The translations under genes and the position numbers were made by a program. Under the pieces are notes generated by a model. That model worked only from the letters and a program-made list of their open reading frames with translations. It did not search any database and was not told the DNA's origin. 64,000 nucleotides of DNA from JBMNCQ01 sp049366715. Its GTDB lineage: Bacteria > Bacillota > Peptococcia > Peptococcales > BICA1-8. Of the stretch, positions 17,302-26,388 are shown piece by piece. Position 1 is the first letter of the stretch. Every line of letters starts with the position of its first letter. Location of the stretch: positions 62,001 to 126,000 of the forward strand of contig JBMNCQ010000009.1 in assembly GCA_049366715.1 (NCBI GenBank), given 5' to 3'.

Positions 17302-19004
17302 AATTCGATGTATTGGTAATCGGCAGTGGCGGTTCGGGCATGCGGGCGGCCTGGGCAGCCAGCCGCCACGGAGATTTGAAGGTTGCCTTGATGACAAAGA
17401 CATTTCCTACCCGTTCAGCTACTTGCATGGCTCAGGGGGGGATCAACGGCGTCATGAAATTTGCTGATCCTGCCGACAAAGTCGCGGACCATATTTTTGA
17501 CACAATTAAAGGTGGTGATTATTTAGGGGATCAGGATGCCATAACATTTTATTGTGAAAGGCTGCCGGCCTGTATCAATGAATTAGACTATCAGGGCGTA
17601 CCTTTTAACAGGGACGGTAAAGGACAAATATCTCAACGACATTCCGGCGGGCAAAATTCACCACGTACTTGCTATTCATCCGACATGAGCGGGCATTCTT
17701 TGCTGCACACTGCATTTGAGCAATGTCTCAAACAGAATATGACAATCCTATCTGACTGGTTGTTATTGGATTTAGTTGTCGATCAGGGTGAATTGTGCGG
17801 GATAGTGACTCTTGATATAAAAACAGGTAAGATTAACCCAATCAGTGCCAAAACGGTGGTTATTGCTACCGGCGGAGCCGGAAGGTTGTATTGGATGCGG
17901 ACCAGCAATCCGTTGACTTCTACCGGTGATGGGATGGCTGCCTGTTTTCGGGCAGGTATACCTCTTAAAGACATGGAGATGTTTCAGTTTCATCCTACCG
18001 GTTTATCGGGCAGTGGCATTCTAATGTCGGAAGTTTCTCGCAGTTTAGGAGGTTATTTGCTTAATAAAGACGGTGAGCGCTTCATGAAAAGGTATGCTCC
18101 GGAAAAAATGGAGCTGGCCACCCGTGATTTGATATCACAAGCTATTGAAACAGAAATCAGGGAGGGCCGGGGCTTAGGAGAAGGAATCGATGCCTATGTA
18201 TATCTTGACTTGCGCCATATTGGCCGTGAGAAAATTTTGGAGTCTCTGGGCGGTACCCGGGATATGGCAATTATTTTCGAACATATTGATCCTATTGACG
18301 CACCGATTCCAATTCGCCCGACAGCTCATTATACAATGGGCGGGATTGATATTGTTGATTATCGAAACGGTGCGACATCCATAAAGGGAATATTTGCTTG
18401 TGGTGAAGCAGCCTGTGTTTCTATCCACGGAGCCAATAGACTTGGGGGTAACTCCTTGGCCGATGCAATGCTCTTTGGCAAAGTAGCAGGGGAAGGTGCA
18501 AGTATTTATGCTCAGGAGCGCACTTTCACCGGCGAGCAGCTGGTAGCGGTCACAGCTAAAGATTGGGAAAAGAAATATCAGACTATTACGGAACGAAAAA
18601 AAGGCCCTACCGTACCTGATATCCGGCAGCGTATGGCAGAAACAATGTGGTATAAGGTTGGTGTTTTTCGTAATGAAAAAGAAATGCTGGAAGCATTAGA
18701 AACCATAGAATTTTTGTTACAAGAATATCAAAATTGTGTGGTGGGTGATAGGAGCAGGGTGTTTAATACTGCTTTTGTCAACTATTTTGAATTGGGAAAT
18801 TTACTGACCGTGGCTAAGGCAGTTGTTATTGGTGCTCTTACCCGTACAGAAACCCGTGGGTGTCATTTGCGGGAAGATTACCCTCAGCGGGATGACGAAA
18901 ACTTCTTGAAACATACTTTAATTTCCAAGGAAGGTGCTGCCTATAAAATATCTTATCGTCCGGTAGCCGTTACAAAATATAAACCACAAGAAAGGAGATA
19001 CTGA
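17295..19004 (+). CDS. Fumarate-reductase/succinate-dehydrogenase-like flavoprotein without the flavin-linking His
   Basis: 569-residue FAD subunit. The dinucleotide motif is GSGGSGMRAA (residues 10-19). The E. coli-type motif RSHT, whose His carries covalent FAD, is RSAT here (Ala42), so FAD should be non-covalent. Substrate residues are retained: HPTG, IPIRPTAHYTMGGI, HGANRLGGNSLAD and the catalytic Arg in ATRD. The usual RGEGG loop, however, reads RSLGG. His-to-Ala changes in E. coli FrdA keep fumarate reduction but abolish succinate oxidation, so I infer a reductase of fumarate or a related unsaturated acid. It overlaps the PrpD gene by 7 bases and the iron-sulfur gene by 1. Confidence 0.85.
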   Translation: MLKFDVLVIGSGGSGMRAAWAASRHGDLKVALMTKTFPTRSATCMAQGGINGVMKFADPADKVADHIFDTIKGGDYLGDQDAITFYCERLPACINELDYQGVPFNRDGKGQISQRHSGGQNSPRTCYSSDMSGHSLLHTAFEQCLKQNMTILSDWLLLDLVVDQGELCGIVTLDIKTGKINPISAKTVVIATGGAGRLYWMRTSNPLTSTGDGMAACFRAGIPLKDMEMFQFHPTGLSGSGILMSEVSRSLGGYLLNKDGERFMKRYAPEKMELATRDLISQAIETEIREGRGLGEGIDAYVYLDLRHIGREKILESLGGTRDMAIIFEHIDPIDAPIPIRPTAHYTMGGIDIVDYRNGATSIKGIFACGEAACVSIHGANRLGGNSLADAMLFGKVAGEGASIYAQERTFTGEQLVAVTAKDWEKKYQTITERKKGPTVPDIRQRMAETMWYKVGVFRNEKEMLEALETIEFLLQEYQNCVVGDRSRVFNTAFVNYFELGNLLTVAKAVVIGALTRTETRGCHLREDYPQRDDENFLKHTLISKEGAAYKISYRPVAVTKYKPQERRY

Positions 19005-19954
19005 TGCGTACAATTACTTATAGGGTGCAGCGTTTCGATGGACAAAGCAGCTATGTTCAAGAATATAATTTTCCTTATGAAGCTAGTAAAACCATCTTGT
19101 GGGGGCTTACTAAGGTTAAGGAGACTTTAGATCCGACACTGACTTTTGTGGCAGCCTGCCGCGTTGGTGATTGCGGGGCCTGTGCTATACGAGTGAATAA
19201 TCAAGCTGTGCTGGCCTGTGAAACTTCACTTGATGAGATGATTGATCGATTCGGTCCAATACTTAGCATAGCTCCTCTTAAAAACTTTGTAGTCATTCGT
19301 GATTTAGTAGTTAACTGGGAAGAAAAACTAGAACGGTTAAAAGCCGTAAAGCCCTGGATGATACCCCGGGATAAATTCGCATCACATACCGGCTGCCGAC
19401 AAACACCGGAGGATTTCAAGAAAATTGTTCTTCAAGCATCTTGTATTCTGTGTGGTTCTTGTGCATCTGAATGTAACAAACTTAGTGTAGATGATAGTGA
19501 TTTTTATGAACCTTACGTTTATACTAAAGCCTATAAGTTTGTTGCCGATTCCCGTGATAAAGGTGAGCTGGAACGTCTGCAGGCAAGTCTGGCAAACGGT
19601 CTCTGGAGTTGTGTGCATTGTCAGGAATGTGTAACCACATGTCCCAAGGGGATAGAACCGGTAGAAGATATCTCAAAAATGCGGCAGATATCCATTAGGG
19701 CAGGGCAGCAGGACAACACCGGTGCACGCCATGCCAGGGCTTTTTATAAAGATCTGACTGATACGGGACGCCTGAATGAGGTTAAAATGGCGGTAAGGAC
19801 GGACGGGATGCTGAAAAGTGCCGCTAAGTTACCATTTGCTCTCCGGCTTATGCGTAGAGGTAAGCTTAATCCGTTCCATCATTCTGTGCCGGTGAAGGGT
19901 ATAGAGCATATACGGGAAATCATTAAAGCTGTTAAGGAGGCCGAAAAACAATGA
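19004..19954 (+). CDS. Fumarate-reductase/succinate-dehydrogenase-like iron-sulfur subunit
   Basis: 316-residue electron-transfer subunit. The N-terminal [2Fe-2S] domain has Cys 52, 57, 60 and 72 (CRVGDCGAC ... C). The C-terminal half has CILCGSCASEC (147-157) and CVHCQECVTTCPKG for two further clusters. It is longer than the usual 240-residue FrdB, with a C-terminal tail of about 80 residues that may contact the HdrB-like subunit. ATG 19004 overlaps the flavoprotein stop; its AGGAGA site lies inside the upstream gene. Confidence 0.9.
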   Translation: MRTITYRVQRFDGQSSYVQEYNFPYEASKTILWGLTKVKETLDPTLTFVAACRVGDCGACAIRVNNQAVLACETSLDEMIDRFGPILSIAPLKNFVVIRDLVVNWEEKLERLKAVKPWMIPRDKFASHTGCRQTPEDFKKIVLQASCILCGSCASECNKLSVDDSDFYEPYVYTKAYKFVADSRDKGELERLQASLANGLWSCVHCQECVTTCPKGIEPVEDISKMRQISIRAGQQDNTGARHARAFYKDLTDTGRLNEVKMAVRTDGMLKSAAKLPFALRLMRRGKLNPFHHSVPVKGIEHIREIIKAVKEAEKQ

Positions 19955-20820
19955 AATATGCATTTTTCCCTGGCTGTGTGCTAGCTCAGGCTGCTAAAGA
20001 AGCCTATATCTCAACAACTGCTGTTGCCGGAGCCCTGGGAATTGAATTAGTAGAGATTCCCGGCTGGACGTGCTGTGGTGCCTCTCATGTTCAGGATATG
20101 GAAGAGATGGCAGCTCTGGCAATAAATGCCCGCAATATTGCGCTAGCCGAAAAAATGGCTCTGCCTATCCTGACGGTATGTAACACATGTACACTAATGC
20201 TGCGTAAAGCGAAGTATGCTTTGGACAATGGGGAAAAAGAAATGATTAATGAAATTATAGGTAAAACCGGTCTAGAGTATACAGGGACCAGTGAGATAAC
20301 CCATTTGCTGTGGGTCTTGATAAACGATTATGGTCTGAACCGATTAAAGCAGAAAGTAGTATATCCCTTAAAAGGGATTAAAGCTGCCGGCTATTATGGA
20401 TGTCATCTTTTGAGGCCTCCCTATCTTATGAACCATGAAGATCATGCCAAACCGCATTTGTTGGATGATTTAATAGGAGCACTGGGGGGTAATACGGTTG
20501 ATTTTGCAGCAAAAGACAGATGCTGCGGTTTTCATGCAGTATTGAATGCTCCCCGGAGTGTTTATCGGATGACTGGTGAAATCAATCTTTGTGCAATTGA
20601 AGAAGGAGCCAATTGTATTGTAACCCCCTGTCCATTATGTCAAATGCAGTTAGATATGTATCAGCCTGAAGGGAAGTTGGCGGTCAAAACTGAAGAGGAT
20701 ATACCTGTACTGCATTTAGCACAGCTTATTGGTCTTGCCCTTGGGTTATCTCCGGAGGAATTAGGTATGAGACGTCATGTTACGGAAGCGGCCCGGGTCG
20801 CATTATTTATGCAGTCCTAG
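19951..20820 (+). CDS. HdrB/SdhE-like CCG-domain subunit
   Basis: 289-residue protein with two cysteine-rich CCG domains: CNTC and GWTCCGASHV in the first, and GCHLLRPP, DRCCGFHA and CPLCQMQ in the second. This is the fold of heterodisulfide reductase HdrB, the C-terminal half of thiol:fumarate reductase TfrB, and SdhE/SdhC of non-classical succinate dehydrogenases. It replaces the membrane cytochrome subunits, so the enzyme may be soluble or peripheral. It overlaps the iron-sulfur gene by 4 bases (ATGA). Confidence 0.88.
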   Translation: MKYAFFPGCVLAQAAKEAYISTTAVAGALGIELVEIPGWTCCGASHVQDMEEMAALAINARNIALAEKMALPILTVCNTCTLMLRKAKYALDNGEKEMINEIIGKTGLEYTGTSEITHLLWVLINDYGLNRLKQKVVYPLKGIKAAGYYGCHLLRPPYLMNHEDHAKPHLLDDLIGALGGNTVDFAAKDRCCGFHAVLNAPRSVYRMTGEINLCAIEEGANCIVTPCPLCQMQLDMYQPEGKLAVKTEEDIPVLHLAQLIGLALGLSPEELGMRRHVTEAARVALFMQS

Positions 20821-20881
20821 CTGAGATGCAAATGTATTTAAGAATAAGGGAGTATTTTTTTTGCGAAAGTGATGGAACCAA

Positions 20882-20898
20882 TTACCGCTAGGTGGAAA
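20882..20898 (+). promoter_or_regulatory. Weak third candidate for the shared operator
   Basis: TTACCGCTAGGTGGAAA keeps the half-sites TTACC and TGG-AA at the same spacing as TTACCATCTAGTGGTAA at 27889, but the centre differs and no promoter is visible at the expected distance. It lies in the 150-base gap before the CoA-transferase gene. Confidence 0.25.
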
Positions 20899-20970
20899 TT
20901 CCTTTTCCGCTCTTATCGAGGATGGTATTTATCTCTTATAAAAAAAGCATTAGATGAGGAGTGAATTTCA

Positions 20971-22161
20971 TTGACACTTTTTCAGGGAGTACGTGTATTA
21001 GATGCAACAACAGTAATTGCTGGGCCCTTCGCGGCAGGCCTATTAGCTGATTTTGGTGCAGATGTTATTAAAATAGAGATGCCCAAAGGAGGGGATCCCT
21101 TTAGGAAATTGGGACCATATTACAACAATGAGAGTGTACGCTGGCCTAGTATGGGGCGTAATAAACGCTGCGTTACTTTAGATCTGCGGAAAGAAGAAGG
21201 TAAGAATATTTTTCTGAAAATGGTGGCGAAATCCGATTTGCTTATTGAGAATTTTCGGACCGGCACCCTGGAACGCTGGGGATTAGATATGGAAACATTA
21301 AAAAAAGCTAATCCAGATGTTATTGTGGTGCGCATTACCGGTTATGGTCAAACCGGTCCCCGAAAGGATATGGCAGGTTTTGGAACACCTGCTACTGCTT
21401 ACTCAGGTATGACTTACATTACGGGATATCCTGATCGACCACCGGTAAGTCCTTCTTTTTCATTAACTGACTATATAAGCGGTCTTTATGCTGTGATAGG
21501 AGCAGTTTCCGCCTTGTACCACCGGGATATCCATAAAGGCCCCGGACAAGAAGTAGATGTAAGCCTCTATGAAGGAATATTCCGGATGATGGAAATTTTA
21601 GTGGCAGATTACCATAAAAACGGCCGGATTAAGGAACGGTCACCCAAGCTTAGCGGTAGTTCCAGCCCCGGTGGGACTTACCAGACTAAAGATGGAAAAT
21701 GGGTCGTTCTTGTCTGTAGTACAGACCGCACCTACGAATATTTGACTAACGCCATGAATCGGCCGGATCTCCTTACAGATTTACGTTTTAATACCATGCA
21801 GAACCGGTTAACCAATGATAAAGAGATGGATATTATTGTCAGGGATTGGATTAGATCTTTTAATTATTTAGAACTCCAGGAAATTGTTGATAGAGAAGGG
21901 GTTCCAGTCAGCTTAGTTTATAACGCCGAGGATATTTTCAATGACCCACATTACCAAAGCAGGGAAGATATTGTGGAGATGTCTCATCCCAACATGGGGA
22001 CAATTAAAATGCCGGGAATATTTCCTAAGTTTAATAAGACCCCGGGAGAAATCAAGTGGATTGGACCTGAGCTTGGTGCTCATAACCAGGAAGTTTATGG
22101 TGAATTATTGGATCTTGACGAAAAAGAGCTGCAGAAATTACGAGAAAAGCAAGTTATTTAA
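20971..22161 (+). CDS. Class III (CaiB/BaiF) CoA-transferase
   Basis: 396-residue family III CoA-transferase, which moves CoA between carboxylic acids through an aspartyl-CoA anhydride. The catalytic Asp is residue 167 in FSLTDYISG. Other family marks are GVRVLDATTVIAGPFAAGLLADFGADVIKIE at the N-terminus and RITGYGQTGPRKD. TTG 20971 follows GAGGAGTG (20956-20963). Together with the lyase downstream it could activate an imported or generated acid, with acetyl-CoA or succinyl-CoA as donor (inference). Confidence 0.9.
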   Translation: MTLFQGVRVLDATTVIAGPFAAGLLADFGADVIKIEMPKGGDPFRKLGPYYNNESVRWPSMGRNKRCVTLDLRKEEGKNIFLKMVAKSDLLIENFRTGTLERWGLDMETLKKANPDVIVVRITGYGQTGPRKDMAGFGTPATAYSGMTYITGYPDRPPVSPSFSLTDYISGLYAVIGAVSALYHRDIHKGPGQEVDVSLYEGIFRMMEILVADYHKNGRIKERSPKLSGSSSPGGTYQTKDGKWVVLVCSTDRTYEYLTNAMNRPDLLTDLRFNTMQNRLTNDKEMDIIVRDWIRSFNYLELQEIVDREGVPVSLVYNAEDIFNDPHYQSREDIVEMSHPNMGTIKMPGIFPKFNKTPGEIKWIGPELGAHNQEVYGELLDLDEKELQKLREKQVI

Positions 22162-22207
22162 GGAGTTTAAAGGTAAGGAGACATGAAGATCGAGGAGGGA
22201 AAATATC

Positions 22208-23131
22208 ATGCAATGGCCTGAAAAAATTACTATTTGTGAAGTAGGTCCACGGGACGGACTACAAAATGAAAAAACCATATTTACGGTAGAACAAAAGGTT
22301 CAGTTAATTGAAAGTATTGTTGAGGCGGGAGTGTCTATTGTTGAAATCGGATCTTTTGTTCATCCTAAAGTCGTTCCGTCAATGGCTAATAGTGATGAGG
22401 TAGCCCGTCGCATCAAACGCCGGGATGGTGTTGAATATCGTGGACTTATTGCCAATTTAAAGGGAGCGGAACGGGCCCTGGCAGCCGGGATTAATAAGGT
22501 CAAATTAACGGTTTCGGCCAGTGAGTCTCATTGTCGGGCTAATCTTAATAAAGCACCTGAAGATATTATTGCCGGCTTTTATGATTGTGTGGAGTTTGCC
22601 GCTAAAAACGGTATGAAAGTATCGGGGGCTATTTCCACAGCTTTTGGTTGCCCTTTTGAGGGTAAAATAGCAATGGAGCAGGTAGAAAAAGTCGTAACCC
22701 GTTTCGTTGAGCTAGGGGTAACAGAACTATCATTGTCGGACACTACAGGAATGGCTAATCCAAGGCAGGTATATAACCTGAGCTGTCGGTTGAAGGAAAG
22801 GTTTTCTCAGGTGCAATGGGTATTCCATTTCCATAATACCCGAGGTATGGCACTGGCTAATATTATAGCCGGTATGCAGGCGGGCATTGCTGTTTTTGAC
22901 AGCAGTTTTGCCGGCCTGGGGGGATGTCCCTTTGCTCCAGGAGCTTCGGGAAATGTAGCTACGGAAGATGTGATTCATATGATTCACGAGATGGGGATCG
23001 CAACAGGTGTGGATCTGGATAAAGTTATCGGTGTAGCCCGCTTGGTCCGGGAATTTGTGAATCATGAGACTGAAAGCTTCATCCTCAAAGCAGGATGTTG
23101 TTCTGATTTAATTTTGGGAGTGCCGAAATAG
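22208..23131 (+). CDS. HMG-CoA-lyase family enzyme
   Basis: 307-residue DRE-TIM lyase. It has the complete HMG-CoA lyase set: CEVGPRDGLQNE (residues 10-21), FHFHNTRGMA, and the cysteine loop GGCPFAPGASGNVATED with the active-site Cys at 240. Known members cleave 3-hydroxy-3-methylglutaryl-CoA to acetyl-CoA and acetoacetate; relatives accept other 3-hydroxy-3-substituted acyl-CoAs. The pairing with a CoA-transferase 47 bases upstream suggests activation and cleavage of a tertiary 3-hydroxy acid. ATG 22208 follows GAGGAGG (22191-22197). Confidence 0.88.
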   Translation: MQWPEKITICEVGPRDGLQNEKTIFTVEQKVQLIESIVEAGVSIVEIGSFVHPKVVPSMANSDEVARRIKRRDGVEYRGLIANLKGAERALAAGINKVKLTVSASESHCRANLNKAPEDIIAGFYDCVEFAAKNGMKVSGAISTAFGCPFEGKIAMEQVEKVVTRFVELGVTELSLSDTTGMANPRQVYNLSCRLKERFSQVQWVFHFHNTRGMALANIIAGMQAGIAVFDSSFAGLGGCPFAPGASGNVATEDVIHMIHEMGIATGVDLDKVIGVARLVREFVNHETESFILKAGCCSDLILGVPK

Positions 23132-23268
23132 AAAAACCTTTCTTTATCTAAGTTCAATTGTTTGATAGCTGGTGAATATGATAAGTAAGGCCTGCTCATA
23201 TTTACTAAGTTTTGCTTGGCTGGATAATTTTTGTGCTAAGCAAACTACGCGGAGTGGAGGATTAAAAT

Positions 23269-25128
23269 ATGAATATAAAAGCGCAAAATAAACCATTGCT
23301 GAAGTATTCGGTATATGCTATGGCTTTCCTGCTATCGATAATACATGTTGCTAATGTAATATTTGTTTTCCCTTCCAATGTAATACGAGGTTTACACTTG
23401 GCTTTTGTTCTTGCTTTGATTTATTTAGGTGGGTTAAATTCGGGGAAAAATAAGTTTGTTTTTAATATTATAAAAATGAGTATCGCAATGTTAATTTGTT
23501 TTTATTATGCTTTTACCTATGAAACTCTAATTTACAATGTGACCTCTCCAACAATATATGACATGATTTTCGGAATTGCATTAATAATTATTTTAATTGA
23601 TGCGACGATTAAAACAGTTGGAAAAGGGATGGGAATAGTTACTATTGCTTTTTTGATTTATATCTTTATTGGGAAATACCTTCCTGGAACTATTGGACAT
23701 GCCGGGTTTGGCCTAAGCAGAATAGTAGGACATATTTTTATATCTTCTAATGGCATCTTTGGTTCGATGGTCCAGATATCAGCTACATATATTGCATTAT
23801 TTACCCTCTTAGGAGCTTTCTTAGAAAAATGTGGTGCCAGTGATGCTTTTATTAACATTGCCTTAAAGGCTACCGGTAAAATGCGGGGCGGTCCGGCATT
23901 GGGTGCGGTTGTTGCCAGCTGCATTTTTGGGATGGTTAATGGGAGTGCGGTTGTGAATGTAATAACTACAGGTACTTTTACTATTCCTCTGATGAGAAGT
24001 ATTGGTGTTGCACCTCAAGTGGCAGGTGCAATAGAGGCTGCTGCTTCTACAGGCGGGCAGCTAATGCCTCCCATAATGGGTGCAGGTGCATTTATAATGT
24101 CAGATATAACCGGGGTACCATATTCGGATATTACTTTAAAAGCAATAATTCCTGCGTTAGTATTTTTCATAGGAGTTTTGGCCGGGGTATATTTTTATGT
24201 TTTAAAAGAAGATGTTCCTTTTGTTGATCAGGAAAAAATACCATCTTCCAAAAATGTCTTTAAAGGATTTTATCTCTTATTGCCATTAGCTGTTGTTTTT
24301 GTGATGATACTAAAACATTATTCTCCAATGTATTCAGCTATGGCCGGCATTATGTTCGCCATTTTATTAACTGTAGTAAATAATTTTATAAAGTTAAAAA
24401 AACTTTTTGAAAAATTAGGATTCGCTATGGTGGAGGGTGCCATCAATTTATCTAGTGTTGCTATGGGCTTGGCTTGTGCGGGAATTATCGTTGGCGTAAT
24501 TACTCTAACGGGATTGGGTTCAAAGTTTGTTACCATGGTTATTTTATTGTCGCAAGGTTTACCGCTGTTAGCTTTAGTTTTTGTTGCTGTTTCTTGTCTT
24601 ATTCTCGGAATGGGGCTTCCTACATCGGCTGCTTACGTCATAACTGCTACTATGGCCGTGCCGGCAATGGCAGAAATGAACTTTCCTATATTTGCCAGTC
24701 ATTTATTTGTATTTTATTTCGCCGTTATCGCACCTGTAACGCCTCCTGTAGCAATAGCGGCTTACGCCGGAGCTGGTATTGCAGGTGCATCTCCCAATGA
24801 AACCGGTATTAAATCCTTCATTTTTGCATTACCGGCATTCCTAATACCATTTATGTTTATTTACAATCCATTGTTATTGGCCCAAGGTGATCTGAAGCTG
24901 GTTTTATGGGCTTTCTTAACAGCAATCATTGGAACAGTTACCCTGGCAGCAGCGACTCAGGGATATTTTTTCGGTAAAATTAACACTATTCTAAGATTTA
25001 TCCTCGGTGGTGCGGCATTATGTTTAATCGAATCCAGCATTGTAACCGATACGATAGGATTAACTGTAATTTTGATAATTTTCGCAATTTTATTTTTCAA
25101 ACGGCTAAATGAAATAAGGATATCTTGA
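23269..25128 (+). CDS. TAXI-type TRAP transporter fused permease (system B)
   Basis: 619-residue fused permease with about 16 helices and the same core phrases as system A: GKMRGGPALGAVVASCIFGMVNGSAVVNV, EAAASTGGQLMPPIMGAGAF, GMGLPTSAAYVI. Gene order is permease first, then receptor, the reverse of system A. ATG 23269 follows GTGGAGG (23255-23261). Confidence 0.92.
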   Translation: MNIKAQNKPLLKYSVYAMAFLLSIIHVANVIFVFPSNVIRGLHLAFVLALIYLGGLNSGKNKFVFNIIKMSIAMLICFYYAFTYETLIYNVTSPTIYDMIFGIALIIILIDATIKTVGKGMGIVTIAFLIYIFIGKYLPGTIGHAGFGLSRIVGHIFISSNGIFGSMVQISATYIALFTLLGAFLEKCGASDAFINIALKATGKMRGGPALGAVVASCIFGMVNGSAVVNVITTGTFTIPLMRSIGVAPQVAGAIEAAASTGGQLMPPIMGAGAFIMSDITGVPYSDITLKAIIPALVFFIGVLAGVYFYVLKEDVPFVDQEKIPSSKNVFKGFYLLLPLAVVFVMILKHYSPMYSAMAGIMFAILLTVVNNFIKLKKLFEKLGFAMVEGAINLSSVAMGLACAGIIVGVITLTGLGSKFVTMVILLSQGLPLLALVFVAVSCLILGMGLPTSAAYVITATMAVPAMAEMNFPIFASHLFVFYFAVIAPVTPPVAIAAYAGAGIAGASPNETGIKSFIFALPAFLIPFMFIYNPLLLAQGDLKLVLWAFLTAIIGTVTLAAATQGYFFGKINTILRFILGGAALCLIESSIVTDTIGLTVILIIFAILFFKRLNEIRIS

Positions 25129-25320
25129 ATGGTCATTTTGAAATTAATTATCTTTTTCTTAGCCCGTACTGAAATAATAAGTAGCCATAGCCGCTGCACT
25201 GTTTTATTACCGTATTTAGCACAGAGGGCTTGGGATAGAAGATAAGGGGGTGGAAGAAAACCGCAGATTGAAGAATAAGTAGGAAAATACATTTTATACC
25301 AAAATTTTAGGGGGATGAAC

Positions 25321-26325
25321 ATGAAAAAAACTAACAAAAAAATCTTCTTGAGTTTTTTACTAATTGTTTTAATGCTTGTTTCTCTGACAGCATGCTCATC
25401 ACAACAGCAAAATGACAGTTCGCAAAAGGGGGAAGAAAAAATAGCTGAAATACAACTTAGGCTCGGAACAACTAATGTTGGTGGCACTTATTATTTGATG
25501 GGGACAGCTTATTCGCAAACTATGTCTAAATTTCAGCCGGATGTTAAGTTAAACGTTGAAGTCACCGGAGGTGCAGTAGACAACCTTAAGTTATTGGCGA
25601 ATGGTGATATAGATCTGGGTATGGCATTTGCAGTAGTAACAAAACAGGCGGTTGAGGGTGTCGGACCTTTTAAAAAGCCTACTCAATACCGAGCTCTTAC
25701 CGCCGTCAATCTGGGCAGGCAGCACATTATTACTGCTAAGGGTTCAGGGATAAAAACATTACGAGATTTAAAAGGAAAAAGGGTTTCAACGGGAGAACCG
25801 GGTAATTCCGCAGAAATAGTTGCCGCAGCGACACTGGAAGCAGTGGGAATTGATATTGATAAAGATATAATCAGGCAGAGAAGTAACTTAACTGATACTA
25901 TGGATGCTATTGCCGATGGTAGATGTGATGCAGCTTTCTATACTGCAGGGATAGGAGTACCATCAATTGTGGAGGCGACTACTACATCGGATAAAGCTGT
26001 TTTGATTGGGATTGATGAGGAAACAATTGATAAAATTGTCAGCAAATATTCTCACTTTGTAAAAACTGAAATACCAAAGGGTGCATACGGAAATAATGAG
26101 GTATTGCCAACAATAGGTGCAGCGAACCATTTGCTGACCACTCCTGATTTACCAGAGGAGGTGGCATATAAAATTGTTTCAACATTGTTTGAAAATAGAG
26201 ATGACTGGATAAATGCTCACAGTTCCGGACAGGAGCAAACTTTGGAATTTGCGGTAAAGGGATCTCCAGTTGATTATCATTCCGGAGCATTACGCTACTA
26301 CAAAGAAAAAGGAGTAATCAAATAA
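25321..26325 (+). CDS. TAXI-family TRAP transporter solute-binding lipoprotein (system B)
   Basis: 334-residue receptor. Lipobox VSLTAC after a short signal peptide. Family phrases are RLGTTNVGGTYYLMGTAYS, VEVTGGAVDNLKLLA and the C-terminal YHSGALRYYKEKGVIK. I prefer ATG 25321 over ATG 25315, because AGGGGG (25309-25314) directly abuts the latter. Sequence identity with the system A receptor looks modest, so the ligand may differ. Confidence 0.9.
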   Translation: MKKTNKKIFLSFLLIVLMLVSLTACSSQQQNDSSQKGEEKIAEIQLRLGTTNVGGTYYLMGTAYSQTMSKFQPDVKLNVEVTGGAVDNLKLLANGDIDLGMAFAVVTKQAVEGVGPFKKPTQYRALTAVNLGRQHIITAKGSGIKTLRDLKGKRVSTGEPGNSAEIVAAATLEAVGIDIDKDIIRQRSNLTDTMDAIADGRCDAAFYTAGIGVPSIVEATTTSDKAVLIGIDEETIDKIVSKYSHFVKTEIPKGAYGNNEVLPTIGAANHLLTTPDLPEEVAYKIVSTLFENRDDWINAHSSGQEQTLEFAVKGSPVDYHSGALRYYKEKGVIK

Positions 26326-26388
26326 CATTAGGAGTTAAAAGTCAGCAAACTTTTTCTAATCTGAATAGTGAATGGAAGGTGAATGATT

